The notes under the pieces: generated by a model
What the model was told of the DNA's origin: nothing
Seen by the model: the letters and a program-made list of their open reading frames with translations, nothing else
Databases searched by the model: none
Position numbers and translations under genes: made by a program
NCBI GenBank assembly: GCA_051004015.1
Contig: JBPCKT010000040.1
Coordinates: forward strand, 1-64,000
DNA from: SXOA01 sp051004015
GTDB lineage: Bacteria; Planctomycetota; Planctomycetia; Pirellulales; Pirellulaceae
Length of the DNA stretch: 64,000 nt
Direction of reading: 5' to 3'
Part shown: piece after piece, positions 8,798 through 16,580 of the stretch
Numbering within the stretch: position 1 is the stretch's first letter
How the letters are laid out: the number at the start of each line of letters is the position of its first letter

Positions 8798-9758
8798 GGC
8801 GGAAGTGCCCGGGAAGAGTTGCGACGATGCTCTTCATTGTACGAAGGATGGCCTCGTGAATGCAAATCCGGCGGAAAGGGGGTAGTGGGTCAGTTTGAAT
8901 TCCGCTTTTTGTAGGGGCCGCTTTTCGCCGACTCTTTTCAGGAATCAAGTTGACCATATCTTCAATCGTCCACCTCCTGGCCGCAATCCCGGCCTTGACC
9001 GCTGGCGTGGTTTTCAAGGTCTGGTGAACCCGCACGAAGTTGTGGTAGCAGAACATGATGGCGATGCTGTAGGCCAGCATTTCGGCCTTCTTGCTGAAAG
9101 CGTTCGTGAGTCGGGTAAAGCGACGGTTCTGCATCCTGATATTCAGGTTCTGCCGTTCAGCGTAGCTTGTTGAAACCAGCGATTCATCGGGGCAGCCGTC
9201 AATCTGCCGCTTCTCGGTCCCCAGGCACTTGCCGGGGCTGTACTTCGTTTCGTCGTCTGACGTGCCGTACTTCTTGATGAGCATGGCGTAATCGACCATC
9301 CCGCCCATGTACTCTTCAATCGGCTCGACATACAGCCGGTTGCCATCGGTCGTAAGTTGCACCCGATGGCGCAGCCGGTCGGATACGTCGCCAATGAATG
9401 CCCAGGCGTTTGCCGCATCGCGGTTGCCTAGCCGCCACGAAAGGACGAGCTTTGTTTCGGCACAAATCGCCGTCCATGTCCACATGCTGCCGACGCCCTG
9501 CATGTGCCGCATTTCGTCGGGCAGGTTCTTGTCTTTGGCGTAGCAGAAATTCCAAATTTCGTCGCACTCAATCCGCTTGCACGGCAGCAGCCGCAACGCC
9601 TTGTCCTGATGCGCGAGGCAGGCTTCCCCTAGTTCGCGGGTGAGCTTCTGAATCGTGTTCTTGCTCGCGCCGGTGATCCGTCCGGTGGAACGGATCGAGC
9701 ATCCTTCAACCAGGCAGCGGATGACGGCACAACGCTGTTCGCGGGATAGCTTGTTCAT
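8706..9758 (-). CDS. IS1-like family transposase (HTH plus DDE domain)
   Basis: The protein starts with a helix-turn-helix region (residues 1-60; LSREQRCAVIRCLVEG, SIRSTGRITGASKNTIQKL), then the catalytic domain with DEIWNF (first Asp), LTTDGNRLYVEPI (second Asp) and the segment TSYAERQNLNIRMQNRRFTR typical of this IS1-related group, followed by HQTLKTTPA. I chose ATG 9758 because a good promoter ends 7 bases upstream and the longer frame from 9794 would begin inside its -35 box. The stop codon at 8706 lies outside the element: the frame runs through the left terminal repeat and 175 bp of host DNA, overlapping yqgE by 92 bp. The last 50 or so residues are therefore host-derived. Confidence 0.88.
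   Translation of the reverse strand: MNKLSREQRCAVIRCLVEGCSIRSTGRITGASKNTIQKLTRELGEACLAHQDKALRLLPCKRIECDEIWNFCYAKDKNLPDEMRHMQGVGSMWTWTAICAETKLVLSWRLGNRDAANAWAFIGDVSDRLRHRVQLTTDGNRLYVEPIEEYMGGMVDYAMLIKKYGTSDDETKYSPGKCLGTEKRQIDGCPDESLVSTSYAERQNLNIRMQNRRFTRLTNAFSKKAEMLAYSIAIMFCYHNFVRVHQTLKTTPAVKAGIAARRWTIEDMVNLIPEKSRRKAAPTKSGIQTDPLPPFRRICIHEAILRTMKSIVATLPGHFRHVLPARQLSDCFAPSWGRQFQPQRRADGEA
8881..8899. repeat. left terminal inverted repeat of the IS1-like element
   Basis: GGTAGTGGGTCAGTTTGAA; the reverse complement is found at 11340-11358. Preceded by the octamer GGAAAGGG (8873-8880). The transposase frame reads through it. Confidence 0.9.
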
Positions 9759-9765
9759 GCCGCTC

Positions 9766-9794
9766 ATTATGCTTGAGCGTTCAAGCAATGTCAA
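9766..9794 (-). promoter_or_regulatory. transposase promoter with palindromic operator-like spacer
   Basis: On the minus strand a TTGACA (-35, 9789-9794) and CATAAT (-10, 9766-9771) are spaced exactly 17 bases apart. The spacer contains the palindrome CTTGA-ACGC-TCAAG (9772-9785), which a repressor or the transposase could bind. Only seven bases separate the -10 box from the ATG at 9758, so transcription would start at or next to the start codon, predicting a leaderless mRNA. Inferred from sequence only. Confidence 0.65.
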
Positions 9795-9810
9795 GCAGGC
9801 AAGAAATAAA

Positions 9811-9837
9811 AAACCACGGCTATTTAGGCCGTGGTTT
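9811..9837 (-). terminator. rho-independent terminator of the cargo operon
   Basis: Stem arms 9811-9820 and 9828-9837 (10 bp, AAACCACGGC with GCCGTGGTTT) enclose a 7-base loop. Read on the minus strand the hairpin is followed by a T-rich tract (TTTTTTATTTC). It lies 8 bp after the stop of the last cargo gene and before the transposase promoter, insulating the two transcription units. Confidence 0.88.
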
Positions 9838-9845
9838 TAAGAGTT

Positions 9846-10037
9846 TTATCGCTTTAGCCGCACAGACTTGTCTGGCAGCTTCCAGTCGTTGTCGCGTCTC
9901 CGCGGCTCTTCGTAGCGAGACTGAAGATTGTACTTGTCGGGTTCAATCCCCAGTTTTGCCAGCCGCTTGAGCAGGGCATCTACCCGTGCCACGTTGAAGG
10001 ACGGGTGTTTTTTCAGGATCTCTTCTTCGGTCGTCAT
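9846..10037 (-). CDS. small basic hypothetical protein, 63 aa (IS cargo)
   Basis: I do not recognise this 63-residue protein. It is highly charged (MTTEEEILKKHPSFNVARVD at the start, a basic tail with EEPRRRDNDWKLPDKSVRLKR-like composition) and has one amphipathic helix at about residues 17-30. An excellent ribosome site (AAGGAGGGGAG immediately before ATG) supports translation. It is the last gene of the three-gene cargo operon, 12 bp after the protease gene and 8 bp before the terminator. A role as accessory or regulatory partner of the protease is inference from position only. Confidence 0.7.
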   Translation of the reverse strand: MTTEEEILKKHPSFNVARVDALLKRLAKLGIEPDKYNLQSRYEEPRRRDNDWKLPDKSVRLKR

Positions 10038-10049
10038 CTCCCCTCCTTT

Positions 10050-10919
10050 TCAGCTAAGTGATGAGAATTTCTCTCGCGTATGGACGATGTTCTTTACGTC
10101 AAGAACGTCCATGAAGTTCTTGAGTAGCTTGTAATAGTGACGGACGGCCACCTTGAGTTCCTGGTTCGCGTCAAAATCGTCGATCATCAGGTTGAGGTCG
10201 TTAATCGCAACCGCCATCGAAATTCCCCGTCCGTGGGAATGCCATCGTTCCGTATTGTTCAGTTCTTCGGCAATTTCTCTCGCCCGCTCCTCTTTCATTT
10301 CTGGCGTAACGGACAACTGCCGTCCGTTAGTAACAACCCAATCCTTAAACTTGTACTTGACGAGCCAGTCTTTCAAAAGTGCGACCGAAAGCAGTTTTTC
10401 GTGTTCGTACTGGTAAAGGGCAGCCGGGTCGAAACGTCGCAAAAGGTATGCCAGCTCCGCGTCGTTCAGCCCCTCTGGCGTATTCGCTTTCTCCACGAGT
10501 TCATTGTACTTCTCAAGATACCCCAGTGCTGGAACAAGCTTGCCGTCAACCTCGATTTGCGGGTCAATCGGGCCAAGAATGGAGTAATAATTCATCCAGA
10601 TAGCATCGCCAGACATCACGAGAATCGTACCCGCCGACATGGCGTGGCTCGGAACAAGGAATTCGACTTGGCCGTAATGATGTCGGAGGGTATCGGCTAT
10701 CCGATGAGCGATCTCCATGTAGCCACCGGGTGTTTCGAGAACCATCAGCACTTTGTTGCGTTTCGTGCTTAGTTCCTCAACAGCATCCCTAATTGCGTCA
10801 TCAACTCCAAAGATCATTGCCCCGATGAAAGTCAGGACATCGGCATCGTTGACCCTCTCAAGTTCTGCAGCTCTTGAGACGAGCTGGTCTTTGATTAGTT
10901 CATTCGGATTGACGTGCAT
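10050..10919 (-). CDS. SDH_sah-type ClpP-fold serine protease (IS cargo)
   Basis: The 289-residue protein fits the serine dehydrogenase proteinase (SDH_sah) family, relatives of ClpP and SppA. The oxyanion-strand segment LETPGG is at residues 61-66, the nucleophile segment SHAMSAGTILVMSGD puts the catalytic Ser at residue 95, and NYYSILGPIDPQ (110-121) is the conserved loop that follows. The C-terminal half is helical and charged. No signal peptide or long membrane helix is visible, so it is likely cytoplasmic or peripheral; known members may associate with membranes. It starts 4 bp after the preceding small gene. Family is well supported; its substrate and why it is carried by an insertion element are unknown. 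Confidence 0.85.
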   Translation of the reverse strand: MHVNPNELIKDQLVSRAAELERVNDADVLTFIGAMIFGVDDAIRDAVEELSTKRNKVLMVLETPGGYMEIAHRIADTLRHHYGQVEFLVPSHAMSAGTILVMSGDAIWMNYYSILGPIDPQIEVDGKLVPALGYLEKYNELVEKANTPEGLNDAELAYLLRRFDPAALYQYEHEKLLSVALLKDWLVKYKFKDWVVTNGRQLSVTPEMKEERAREIAEELNNTERWHSHGRGISMAVAINDLNLMIDDFDANQELKVAVRHYYKLLKNFMDVLDVKNIVHTREKFSSLS

Positions 10920-10923
10920 CGGG

Positions 10924-11163
10924 CTACTTCTTCTTGGAATTCCAGCGAGCCATTGCCGCTTTCTTTGCGATTCTTGCGCGGTCGCTGGCGCTCAAGCTAC
11001 GCGCCCGGGCCTTGCCTCCCTTGAGCCCGCCAAGGCGTCCCAAGGCGACAGCAGCCGGGTTCTTTGCTGGAGCTGCTGGTTCCGCATCAGGCGATATGGC
11101 GTCCAGGACGCCACGCGCGAGCTGTTGCGTATCCTTCTGTCGAGTGCTTGAGCGTTTAGGCAT
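10924..11163 (-). CDS. small Ala/Lys-rich basic protein, 79 aa (IS cargo)
   Basis: From the ATG at 11163 the protein reads MPKRSSTRQKD, then an Ala/Pro-rich linker and a conserved tail NPAAVALGRLGGLKGGKARA followed by a KKAAMARW segment. This tail is shared by many small bacterial proteins, sometimes annotated as histone-H1-like or RNA-binding; the function is not established. It is the first gene of the cargo operon and ends 4 bp before the protease start. A longer reading from 11253 begins MPDRSST, nearly repeating the chosen start 90 bp further upstream; I prefer 11163 because the homologous family starts there. Confidence 0.75.
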   Translation of the reverse strand: MPKRSSTRQKDTQQLARGVLDAISPDAEPAAPAKNPAAVALGRLGGLKGGKARARSLSASDRARIAKKAAMARWNSKKK

Positions 11164-11339
11164 GATTCGGATGGTAGCCAGTCCACTTTGCGCACGCAAG
11201 GCGAGGTGGAAGAAAATTTTTGCAGCCTTGACCGTGCTTGAGCGGTCTGGCATAGTCTATCGTACGCGGAGGGATGACCGCTGTCCATTTTTTTCACGCG
11301 GCCCGGTTCCCGGCAACCTCAGCGGAGCGGAAAACCGTT

Positions 11340-11358
11340 TTCAAACTGACCCACTACC
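11340..11358. repeat. right terminal inverted repeat of the IS1-like element
   Basis: Reverse complement of 8881-8899 with no mismatch, followed directly by GGAAAGGG (11359-11366), the second copy of the target-site octamer. Confidence 0.9.
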
Positions 11359-11730
11359 GGAAAGGGCGGTAGTGGGCCAGTTTGGAATTTAGAATCGCTG
11401 CCGGGTCGAAGAACGAAGGTTCGAACGCTTGGATCGTTTGCTGACCTCCTTGGCAGTGTATTTGATCGTGGCGTGGCGAACCCTGTATGTTTGCCGCCTG
11501 ATGGCAACTATTCGAACCGTAGGCCCAAACCAAGCTGGAACCTGTGTAGAACAACGAGGTCAGTGACCCGCGCCGAGCTTCGCCGCGATGCCATCACGGT
11601 CCGTTGATATGTGAATTCTTGGCGTTCTTGTCCCCATGTATTGACGGATACGAGTGGTCGGGCATAATCGCCAGCAGCGTACGCTGCCTGGGCGTTTCTT
11701 CTCCTCGTCGTTCTGAACTGGAGGTGCTGT
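11359..11730. other. gene-free stretch with relic of a second IS end
   Basis: Bases 11359-11389 read GGAAAGGGCGGTAGTGGGCC then AGTTTGGAATT, nearly the same as the left junction of the element at 8873-8903 and in the same orientation. This looks like the remaining left end of an older related element next to the present one. The remainder up to the pseudopilin gene holds no convincing gene; a ribosome site GGAGG lies 7 bases before the start at 11731. Confidence 0.6.
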
Positions 11731-12351
11731 ATGTCTCGTCTCGCTCCCCGTCTTCGTCGCATTGGCTTCACCCTCATCGAGTTGCTCGTGGTGATTGCCA
11801 TCATTGCCATTCTGATCGGCATGCTGCTGCCGGCTGTGCAAAGGGTCCGCGAGGCCGCGGCCCGGATGCAGGCTGGTGGCGAAACCAGCGCACTCTACGA
11901 ACTCGGTTCGGCCCTGCACAGCTATAACGAACGTATCGGCATGAAAGGTGTGGAAACAAGGGATGCCCTCATGGATATGATCGCCAAGGAGGAGTTCGAT
12001 CGGGAAGCTGTCGAGAGTCACCAAAGGTCGTACGAAAGTTTCTCCGCCGATTTGGGTGATCTCATTGCCGACATGGAGGTATTGCAGGACGAAGATCGCA
12101 GCCTGAAACAGAAGCGCAGCGGTCTCAGCAAGGAGGAACGCAAGGCGCTCCAGGCCGGCATCCAGTCCGCCAAGCACTTGCAGAATGCCACGGACGTCGT
12201 TGCCAAGCTGCTCGGCCACGCGCTGAATGCTCCGGGCGACTCCTCCAGGGGTGACGACGCAGGATTGCAATTCAAATTACAGAAGGCCAAGCTGCTGCAA
12301 GTGGCGGCCCACCTTCCGAAGGTCGTCACGGATTCGCTTGGCGGACGCTAA
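11731..12351 (+). CDS. prepilin-type pseudopilin
   Basis: The 206-residue protein has a classic type IV prepilin N-terminus: a short basic leader ending in RIG, cleavage before FTLIE, then a hydrophobic helix (LLVVIAIIAILIGMLLPAV) and VREAAARMQ, as in the large planctomycete pseudopilin (DUF1559-type) group. The rest is charged and helical (about residues 50-205) with little beta structure and lacks the H-X9-DG segment common in DUF1559 proteins, so it is an atypical member. Prepilin peptidase would process it and the product would sit in the inner membrane. GGAGG lies 7 bases before the ATG. Confidence 0.85.
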   Translation: MSRLAPRLRRIGFTLIELLVVIAIIAILIGMLLPAVQRVREAAARMQAGGETSALYELGSALHSYNERIGMKGVETRDALMDMIAKEEFDREAVESHQRSYESFSADLGDLIADMEVLQDEDRSLKQKRSGLSKEERKALQAGIQSAKHLQNATDVVAKLLGHALNAPGDSSRGDDAGLQFKLQKAKLLQVAAHLPKVVTDSLGGR

Positions 12352-12382
12352 TCTGCTGGAACAGAGCCGCAGAAGTCAGCTC

Positions 12383-12407
12383 GGGGCGAGCCATACCGGC
12401 TCGCCCC
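12383..12407 (+). terminator. hairpin after the pseudopilin gene
   Basis: A perfect 10-bp GC-rich stem (12383-12392 with 12398-12407) and a 5-base loop, 31 bases after the stop codon. There is no T-tract, so it may be a weak or rho-assisted terminator, or an mRNA-stabilising stem. Confidence 0.45.
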
Positions 12408-12555
12408 ACAGGGACAAGGGCGCCAGCCCGACAGTCGATCAGCAATCCGAGTTTGAAAGCAAGAATTGGAGTTTTCCGAGAATCACGTTGCCTTACGATG
12501 AGTGGAAGTGCGGCTGACAAGTTAGCCGTAGAATTACCATCTCAGGAATAGGCTC

Positions 12556-13671
12556 ATGATTACCTCGCTCGCCAAGTCCAACTTACCAACGAAGTTTTCA
12601 AATTCACGCACGTTGGCATCCGGGTATTCCAGCGACGAAGAGCGCTGGCAGGCGGTGCTGAGCCGCGATGCGGCGGCGGACGGCGCGTTTTTGTACTCGG
12701 TGCGGACGACGGGGGTTTATTGCCGGCCGAATTGCGCCGCGCGGACTGCCCTTCGCAAAAACGTGCGTTTCCATGTCACCTGCCAGGAGGCGGAAAGGGC
12801 GGGCTTTCGGCCGTGCAAGCGTTGCCGGCCGATGGGGGCAAACCTGGCCCAGCGTCATGCCGGGGCGGTCGCCCAGGCCTGCCGTTTAATCGAAGATTCT
12901 GCGGAAGTCCCGAGTCTCGATGAGCTGGCGCAGTCCGTCGGCCTGAGCCGTTATCATCTTCATCGTTTGTTCAAAGCCCAGACCGGAGTCACGCCCAAGG
13001 CCTACGCCGCCGCCCAGCTCGCGCGGCGCGTCCGCAACAAGCTCGCCACCAGCTCCACGGTCACAGCCGCCTTTCATGACGCCGGCTTTCGCTCCAGCAG
13101 CCGGCTTTATGAGAATTCGACCAGGGTCCTGGGCATGACCCCCAAAACCTTCCGGTCAGGCGGTGCTGGAACCGCCATCCGCTTTGCGATCGGTGAATGC
13201 TGGCTCGGTTCCATTCTGGTGGCCGCTTCCGATCAAGGGGTCTGCGCGATACTGCTCGGAGACGACCCCGAAGAGCTCGCACGCGACCTGCAAGAACGCT
13301 TTTCGAAGGCCGAGCTGATCGGCGGCGACAAAGCGTTCGAGCGGCTGATTGCAAAGGTGGTCGGTTTTATCGATGCTCCCCAAATCGGCCTGCATCTGCC
13401 GCTGGATATACGCGGCACCGCATTTCAGCAGCGGGTCTGGCAGGCGCTCCGCGAGATTCCCGCCGGGACAACCGCGAGCTACACCGAGGTCGCCCACCGG
13501 ATTGGCCGGCCGAAGGCAGTGCGGGCGGTGGCGCGGGCTTGTGCCGCCAACCCTCTCGCCGTCGCCATCCCCTGCCATCGCGTGGTGCGGACGAGCGGCG
13601 AGCTATCGGGATATCGCTGGGGGGTGGAGCGGAAGGACAAACTTTTGCGGCGAGAGCGAAAAATGGATTGA
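12556..13671 (+). CDS. ada: bifunctional Ada regulator / O6-methylguanine-DNA methyltransferase
   Basis: A 371-residue three-domain Ada protein. The N-terminal zinc domain has the four cysteines VYCRPNC (C56, C60) and FRPCKRC (C87, C90); C56 corresponds to the methylphosphotriester acceptor. An AraC-type HTH follows (about 105-190; LDELAQSVGLSRYHLHRLFK). The C-terminal domain carries the O6-methylguanine methyltransferase site IPCHRVV with the acceptor C340. Ada repairs alkylated DNA by suicide transfer and, when methylated, activates its own regulon. It stands alone here, with no alkB or alkA next to it. The first ~20 residues before the domain are longer than in E. coli. Confidence 0.95.
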   Translation: MITSLAKSNLPTKFSNSRTLASGYSSDEERWQAVLSRDAAADGAFLYSVRTTGVYCRPNCAARTALRKNVRFHVTCQEAERAGFRPCKRCRPMGANLAQRHAGAVAQACRLIEDSAEVPSLDELAQSVGLSRYHLHRLFKAQTGVTPKAYAAAQLARRVRNKLATSSTVTAAFHDAGFRSSSRLYENSTRVLGMTPKTFRSGGAGTAIRFAIGECWLGSILVAASDQGVCAILLGDDPEELARDLQERFSKAELIGGDKAFERLIAKVVGFIDAPQIGLHLPLDIRGTAFQQRVWQALREIPAGTTASYTEVAHRIGRPKAVRAVARACAANPLAVAIPCHRVVRTSGELSGYRWGVERKDKLLRRERKMD

Positions 13672-13749
13672 CCGTTTCACCCTTTTCCGCGACTTTCCAG
13701 GGGGCAATCGAACTAGGTCGATTGGACCAGATTTGGGATAATCGCCGGC

Positions 13750-15009
13750 ATGAAACTCTTTTTTTCCGTCGGCGAACCAAGCGGCGACTTGCACGGGGCC
13801 AATCTGATTGCGGAATTGACTAACCGCAAGCCGGGGTTGTACTGTGCCGGCTTTGGCGGGCCGCGCATGCAAGCGGCTGGGTGCGAGCTGCTGCAGGATA
13901 TGAGCGAGCTGGCAGTGATGGGCATCGGGCCGGTGCTGGCAAAACTGCCCAAGTTTTTTGCCCTCAAGGCGCAGGCGGACCGCTACTTCCGCGAGCAGCG
14001 GCCCGATGGCGTCGTCCTCATCGACTATCCCGGCTTCAATTGGCACATCGCGGCCCGGGCCAAGGCTCACGGCATTCCGGTCTTCTACTATGGGCTGCCG
14101 CAGCTTTGGGCGTGGATGCCGTGGCGAGCCAAGAAAGTGCGGCGATACGTCGATCATGCCCTCTGCAAGCTGCCCTTTGAAGAAGCCTGGCTGAGAGAAC
14201 GGGGCTGCAACGCAACGTACGTGGGCCATCCGTACTTCGATGAGCTGCGGTCCCAGAAGCTGGACGCAAAGTTCGTGCAGCAATTCGCGGTCGGCCAGGA
14301 CAAACGCCGACTGGTGACGCTGCTGCCGGGTTCGCGGAATCAGGAGGTGGCATCCAATCTGCCAACGCTGCTCAGGGCGGCGAAACTTGTCGAGCGCAAA
14401 GTGCCGGATGTGCGCTTTGCGATTGCGTCCTACAACGAGAAACAAGCCGAGGCCGCCCGTCGCCAGGTTGCCAGTTTCAATCTGCCGCTGAACGTGTACG
14501 TCAATCGCACGCCAGAACTGATTTCCGCCGCCCACGTCTGCCTGGCGTGCAGCGGCTCCGTCTCGCTGGAACTGCTGTACCATGCCAAGCCGTCGGTGAT
14601 GGTGTATCGCGTTTCGCCCCTCCTCTACTATGCGGTCCAGCCTTTTATCCGCGTCAAGTACATGACCCTTGTCAATCTGCTGGCCGCGGACGAACTGTTT
14701 CCCGCGGATCGGCGGCACTATGACCCGGCTCTGCCCGGTAACGAAAAGGTCCTCTTCCCCGAGTATCCCACCTGCGGCGACAAGTCCGCCGCCGTCGCCG
14801 GGCACGCCATCCACTGGCTCACCGATGAGCCCGCTCGCCAGACCCTCATTTCTCGGCTCAAAGACCTCCGCAGCCGGGTCGCCGGTGGCGGGGCCAGCAG
14901 CCGATCCGCGGAGTATTTGCTGAGGCACCTGCCTTCCCGCCTGAGCATCTCCACTCCCCACTTCGACACCCGGAGCGAGGATCCCGACCGCTGGCGCAAG
15001 GGAGCGTAA
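13750..15009 (+). CDS. lpxB: lipid-A-disaccharide synthase
   Basis: The 419-residue protein is a GT19 glycosyltransferase. The N-terminus FFSVGEPSGDLHGANLI is the LpxB signature, followed by FGGPRMQAAGCELL, MGIGPVLAKLP, VLIDYPGFNWHIA, YYGLPQLWAWMPWRAKKVR, YVGHPYFDEL, LLPGSRNQEV and CSGSVSLELL. It joins UDP-2,3-diacylglucosamine and lipid X to form the lipid A disaccharide at the cytoplasmic face of the inner membrane. Its presence implies an outer membrane with lipid A. It is monocistronic here, not in an lpxD-fabZ-lpxA cluster. The C-terminus is about 30 residues longer than in E. coli. Confidence 0.95.
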   Translation: MKLFFSVGEPSGDLHGANLIAELTNRKPGLYCAGFGGPRMQAAGCELLQDMSELAVMGIGPVLAKLPKFFALKAQADRYFREQRPDGVVLIDYPGFNWHIAARAKAHGIPVFYYGLPQLWAWMPWRAKKVRRYVDHALCKLPFEEAWLRERGCNATYVGHPYFDELRSQKLDAKFVQQFAVGQDKRRLVTLLPGSRNQEVASNLPTLLRAAKLVERKVPDVRFAIASYNEKQAEAARRQVASFNLPLNVYVNRTPELISAAHVCLACSGSVSLELLYHAKPSVMVYRVSPLLYYAVQPFIRVKYMTLVNLLAADELFPADRRHYDPALPGNEKVLFPEYPTCGDKSAAVAGHAIHWLTDEPARQTLISRLKDLRSRVAGGGASSRSAEYLLRHLPSRLSISTPHFDTRSEDPDRWRKGA

Positions 15010-15158
15010 CGAATCAGCCGAAAGGGCGGCGAACTGCGGACGCGACCGCGTTGTCGCGAATAGGAGTGCTCCCGCTACAATGCCTCCAGGAAGTCCAGTC
15101 TGCGGAGCGTGGCGCCGCCAACGCCTCCCATCCGCCCCAGTTCGTCGGAGACAGCGTT

Positions 15159-16571
15159 ATGAAAGCCAGTTACAGGTGCGCAATTCTGCTGCTGCTGCCC
15201 GTCCATCTCATGGCGGCGGAAAAACCTCTCGCCCTCCATCCGAGGAACCCCCACTATTTCCTCTTTCGAAGTCAGCCGGCGATCCTCATCACGTCGGCGG
15301 AACACTACGGCGCGGTTCTCAATGCCGACTTTGATTATGTGAAGTACCTTGACGAGTTGGCCCGGCACGGACTGAACCATACCCGCCTCTTCAGCGGGGC
15401 CTACTGCGAGGACGAGAAAGCGTTCAACATCGCCAGGAACACTCTGGCCCCGGCCGCAGGAAAGTTCCTCGCCCCCTGGGCCCGCAGCGATGTGCCCGGC
15501 TATGCCAACGGCGGCAACAAATTCGACCTGGCCAAGTGGGACGAGAAGTACTTCGCCCGGCTCAAGGATTTTCTCTCCCAGGCTGGCAAACGGGGGATCG
15601 TGGTCGAGATGAACCTGTTTTGCCCGTTCTACGAGGACTCGATGTGGCGGTTGAGCCCCCAGAACCCAGCCAACAACGTGCAAAAGGCCGGTCCGCAGGA
15701 TCGCCTGAAAGTCTACACGCTTGACAAACACGGCGGACTTTTGGACTTTCACGACGCCCTGGTGAAGAAGATCGCCGCCGAACTGAACGAGTTCGACAAT
15801 CTCTATTATGAAGTCTGCAACGAGCCCTACTTTGGCGGCGTCACCATGGCCTGGCAGCACCACATCGTCGACACGATTGTGGCGGTCGAGAAGGAATTAC
15901 CTCAGCGGCATTTGATCTCCTTGAATGTTGCCAATGGCACAGCGAAGATTGAAAAGCCTCACCCGGAGGTGAGCATCTTCAACTTTCACTATGCCAGCCC
16001 GCCCCAGGCGGTCGGCGAAAATTATGCCCTGGGCAAGGTGATCGGCGACAATGAGACCGGATTCAAAGGGACCGGCGACACACCCTATCGCCGAGAAGCC
16101 TGGGAATTCCTGCTCGCCGGCGGCGGGCTGTACAACAACCTCGACTACTCATTTGTCGTCGGCCACGAAGACGGCACGTTTCAGTATCCCGATAAGCAGC
16201 CCGGTGGCGGCAACCGCGGATTTCGCGAGCAAATGCATATCCTGAAGGACTTCATGTACAGCTTCGACCTGGTGCGAATGAAGCCCGACACGACGACGGT
16301 CAAGAAAATTTCTTCCGACAAGGTCGGGGTGACCGTGCTCTCGGAGCCAGGCAAGCAGTACGCGATTTACGCCTTCGGCGGTGGACCGCTAAAAGTCACT
16401 CTCGCACTGCCGCCTGGCGGGTATGACGTGGAATGGGTCGATGTGATGACGGGCAAATCGCTGGGAAAGAAAGACGTCGGTCCCAACGAAGATGGCATCG
16501 TTGAACTGCTCTCCCCTGAGTTCACGGCCGACGTGGCGGCTAAAGTTAGAGCGCGGGGTTCCAAGCCATGA
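15159..16571 (+). CDS. secreted glycoside-hydrolase-like protein (clan A TIM barrel)
   Basis: I start at ATG 15159 (470 residues) since it gives a signal peptide (MKASYRCAILLLLPVHLMAA). The fold cues are those of GH5-like (clan A) enzymes: HGLNHTRLFSGAY near residue 64, RGIVVEMNLFCPF, YYEVCNEPYFGG with the proposed acid/base Glu about residue 225, and VIGDNETGFKG near 294 with the proposed nucleophile Glu. A C-terminal beta domain (about 385-470) follows. It is probably periplasmic and acts on a polysaccharide or glycoside; the substrate cannot be told. Isolated from other sugar genes here. Confidence 0.75.
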   Translation: MKASYRCAILLLLPVHLMAAEKPLALHPRNPHYFLFRSQPAILITSAEHYGAVLNADFDYVKYLDELARHGLNHTRLFSGAYCEDEKAFNIARNTLAPAAGKFLAPWARSDVPGYANGGNKFDLAKWDEKYFARLKDFLSQAGKRGIVVEMNLFCPFYEDSMWRLSPQNPANNVQKAGPQDRLKVYTLDKHGGLLDFHDALVKKIAAELNEFDNLYYEVCNEPYFGGVTMAWQHHIVDTIVAVEKELPQRHLISLNVANGTAKIEKPHPEVSIFNFHYASPPQAVGENYALGKVIGDNETGFKGTGDTPYRREAWEFLLAGGGLYNNLDYSFVVGHEDGTFQYPDKQPGGGNRGFREQMHILKDFMYSFDLVRMKPDTTTVKKISSDKVGVTVLSEPGKQYAIYAFGGGPLKVTLALPPGGYDVEWVDVMTGKSLGKKDVGPNEDGIVELLSPEFTADVAAKVRARGSKP

Positions 16572-16580
16572 TCGTCTTGC

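Larger units (their letters stand above)
8881..11358. mobile_element. complete IS1-like element with three cargo genes, 2,478 bp
   Basis: The ends are perfect 19-bp inverted repeats: GGTAGTGGGTCAGTTTGAA at 8881-8899 and its reverse complement at 11340-11358. The octamer GGAAAGGG directly flanks both ends (8873-8880 and 11359-11366), as expected for a target-site duplication made by an IS1-type transposase. Inside, on the minus strand, are the transposase (8706/8881-9758), a terminator (9811-9837) and a three-gene operon (11163 to 9846). The matching terminal repeats and target duplication show that transposase and cargo moved as one unit, not as two unrelated insertions. Confidence 0.88.
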
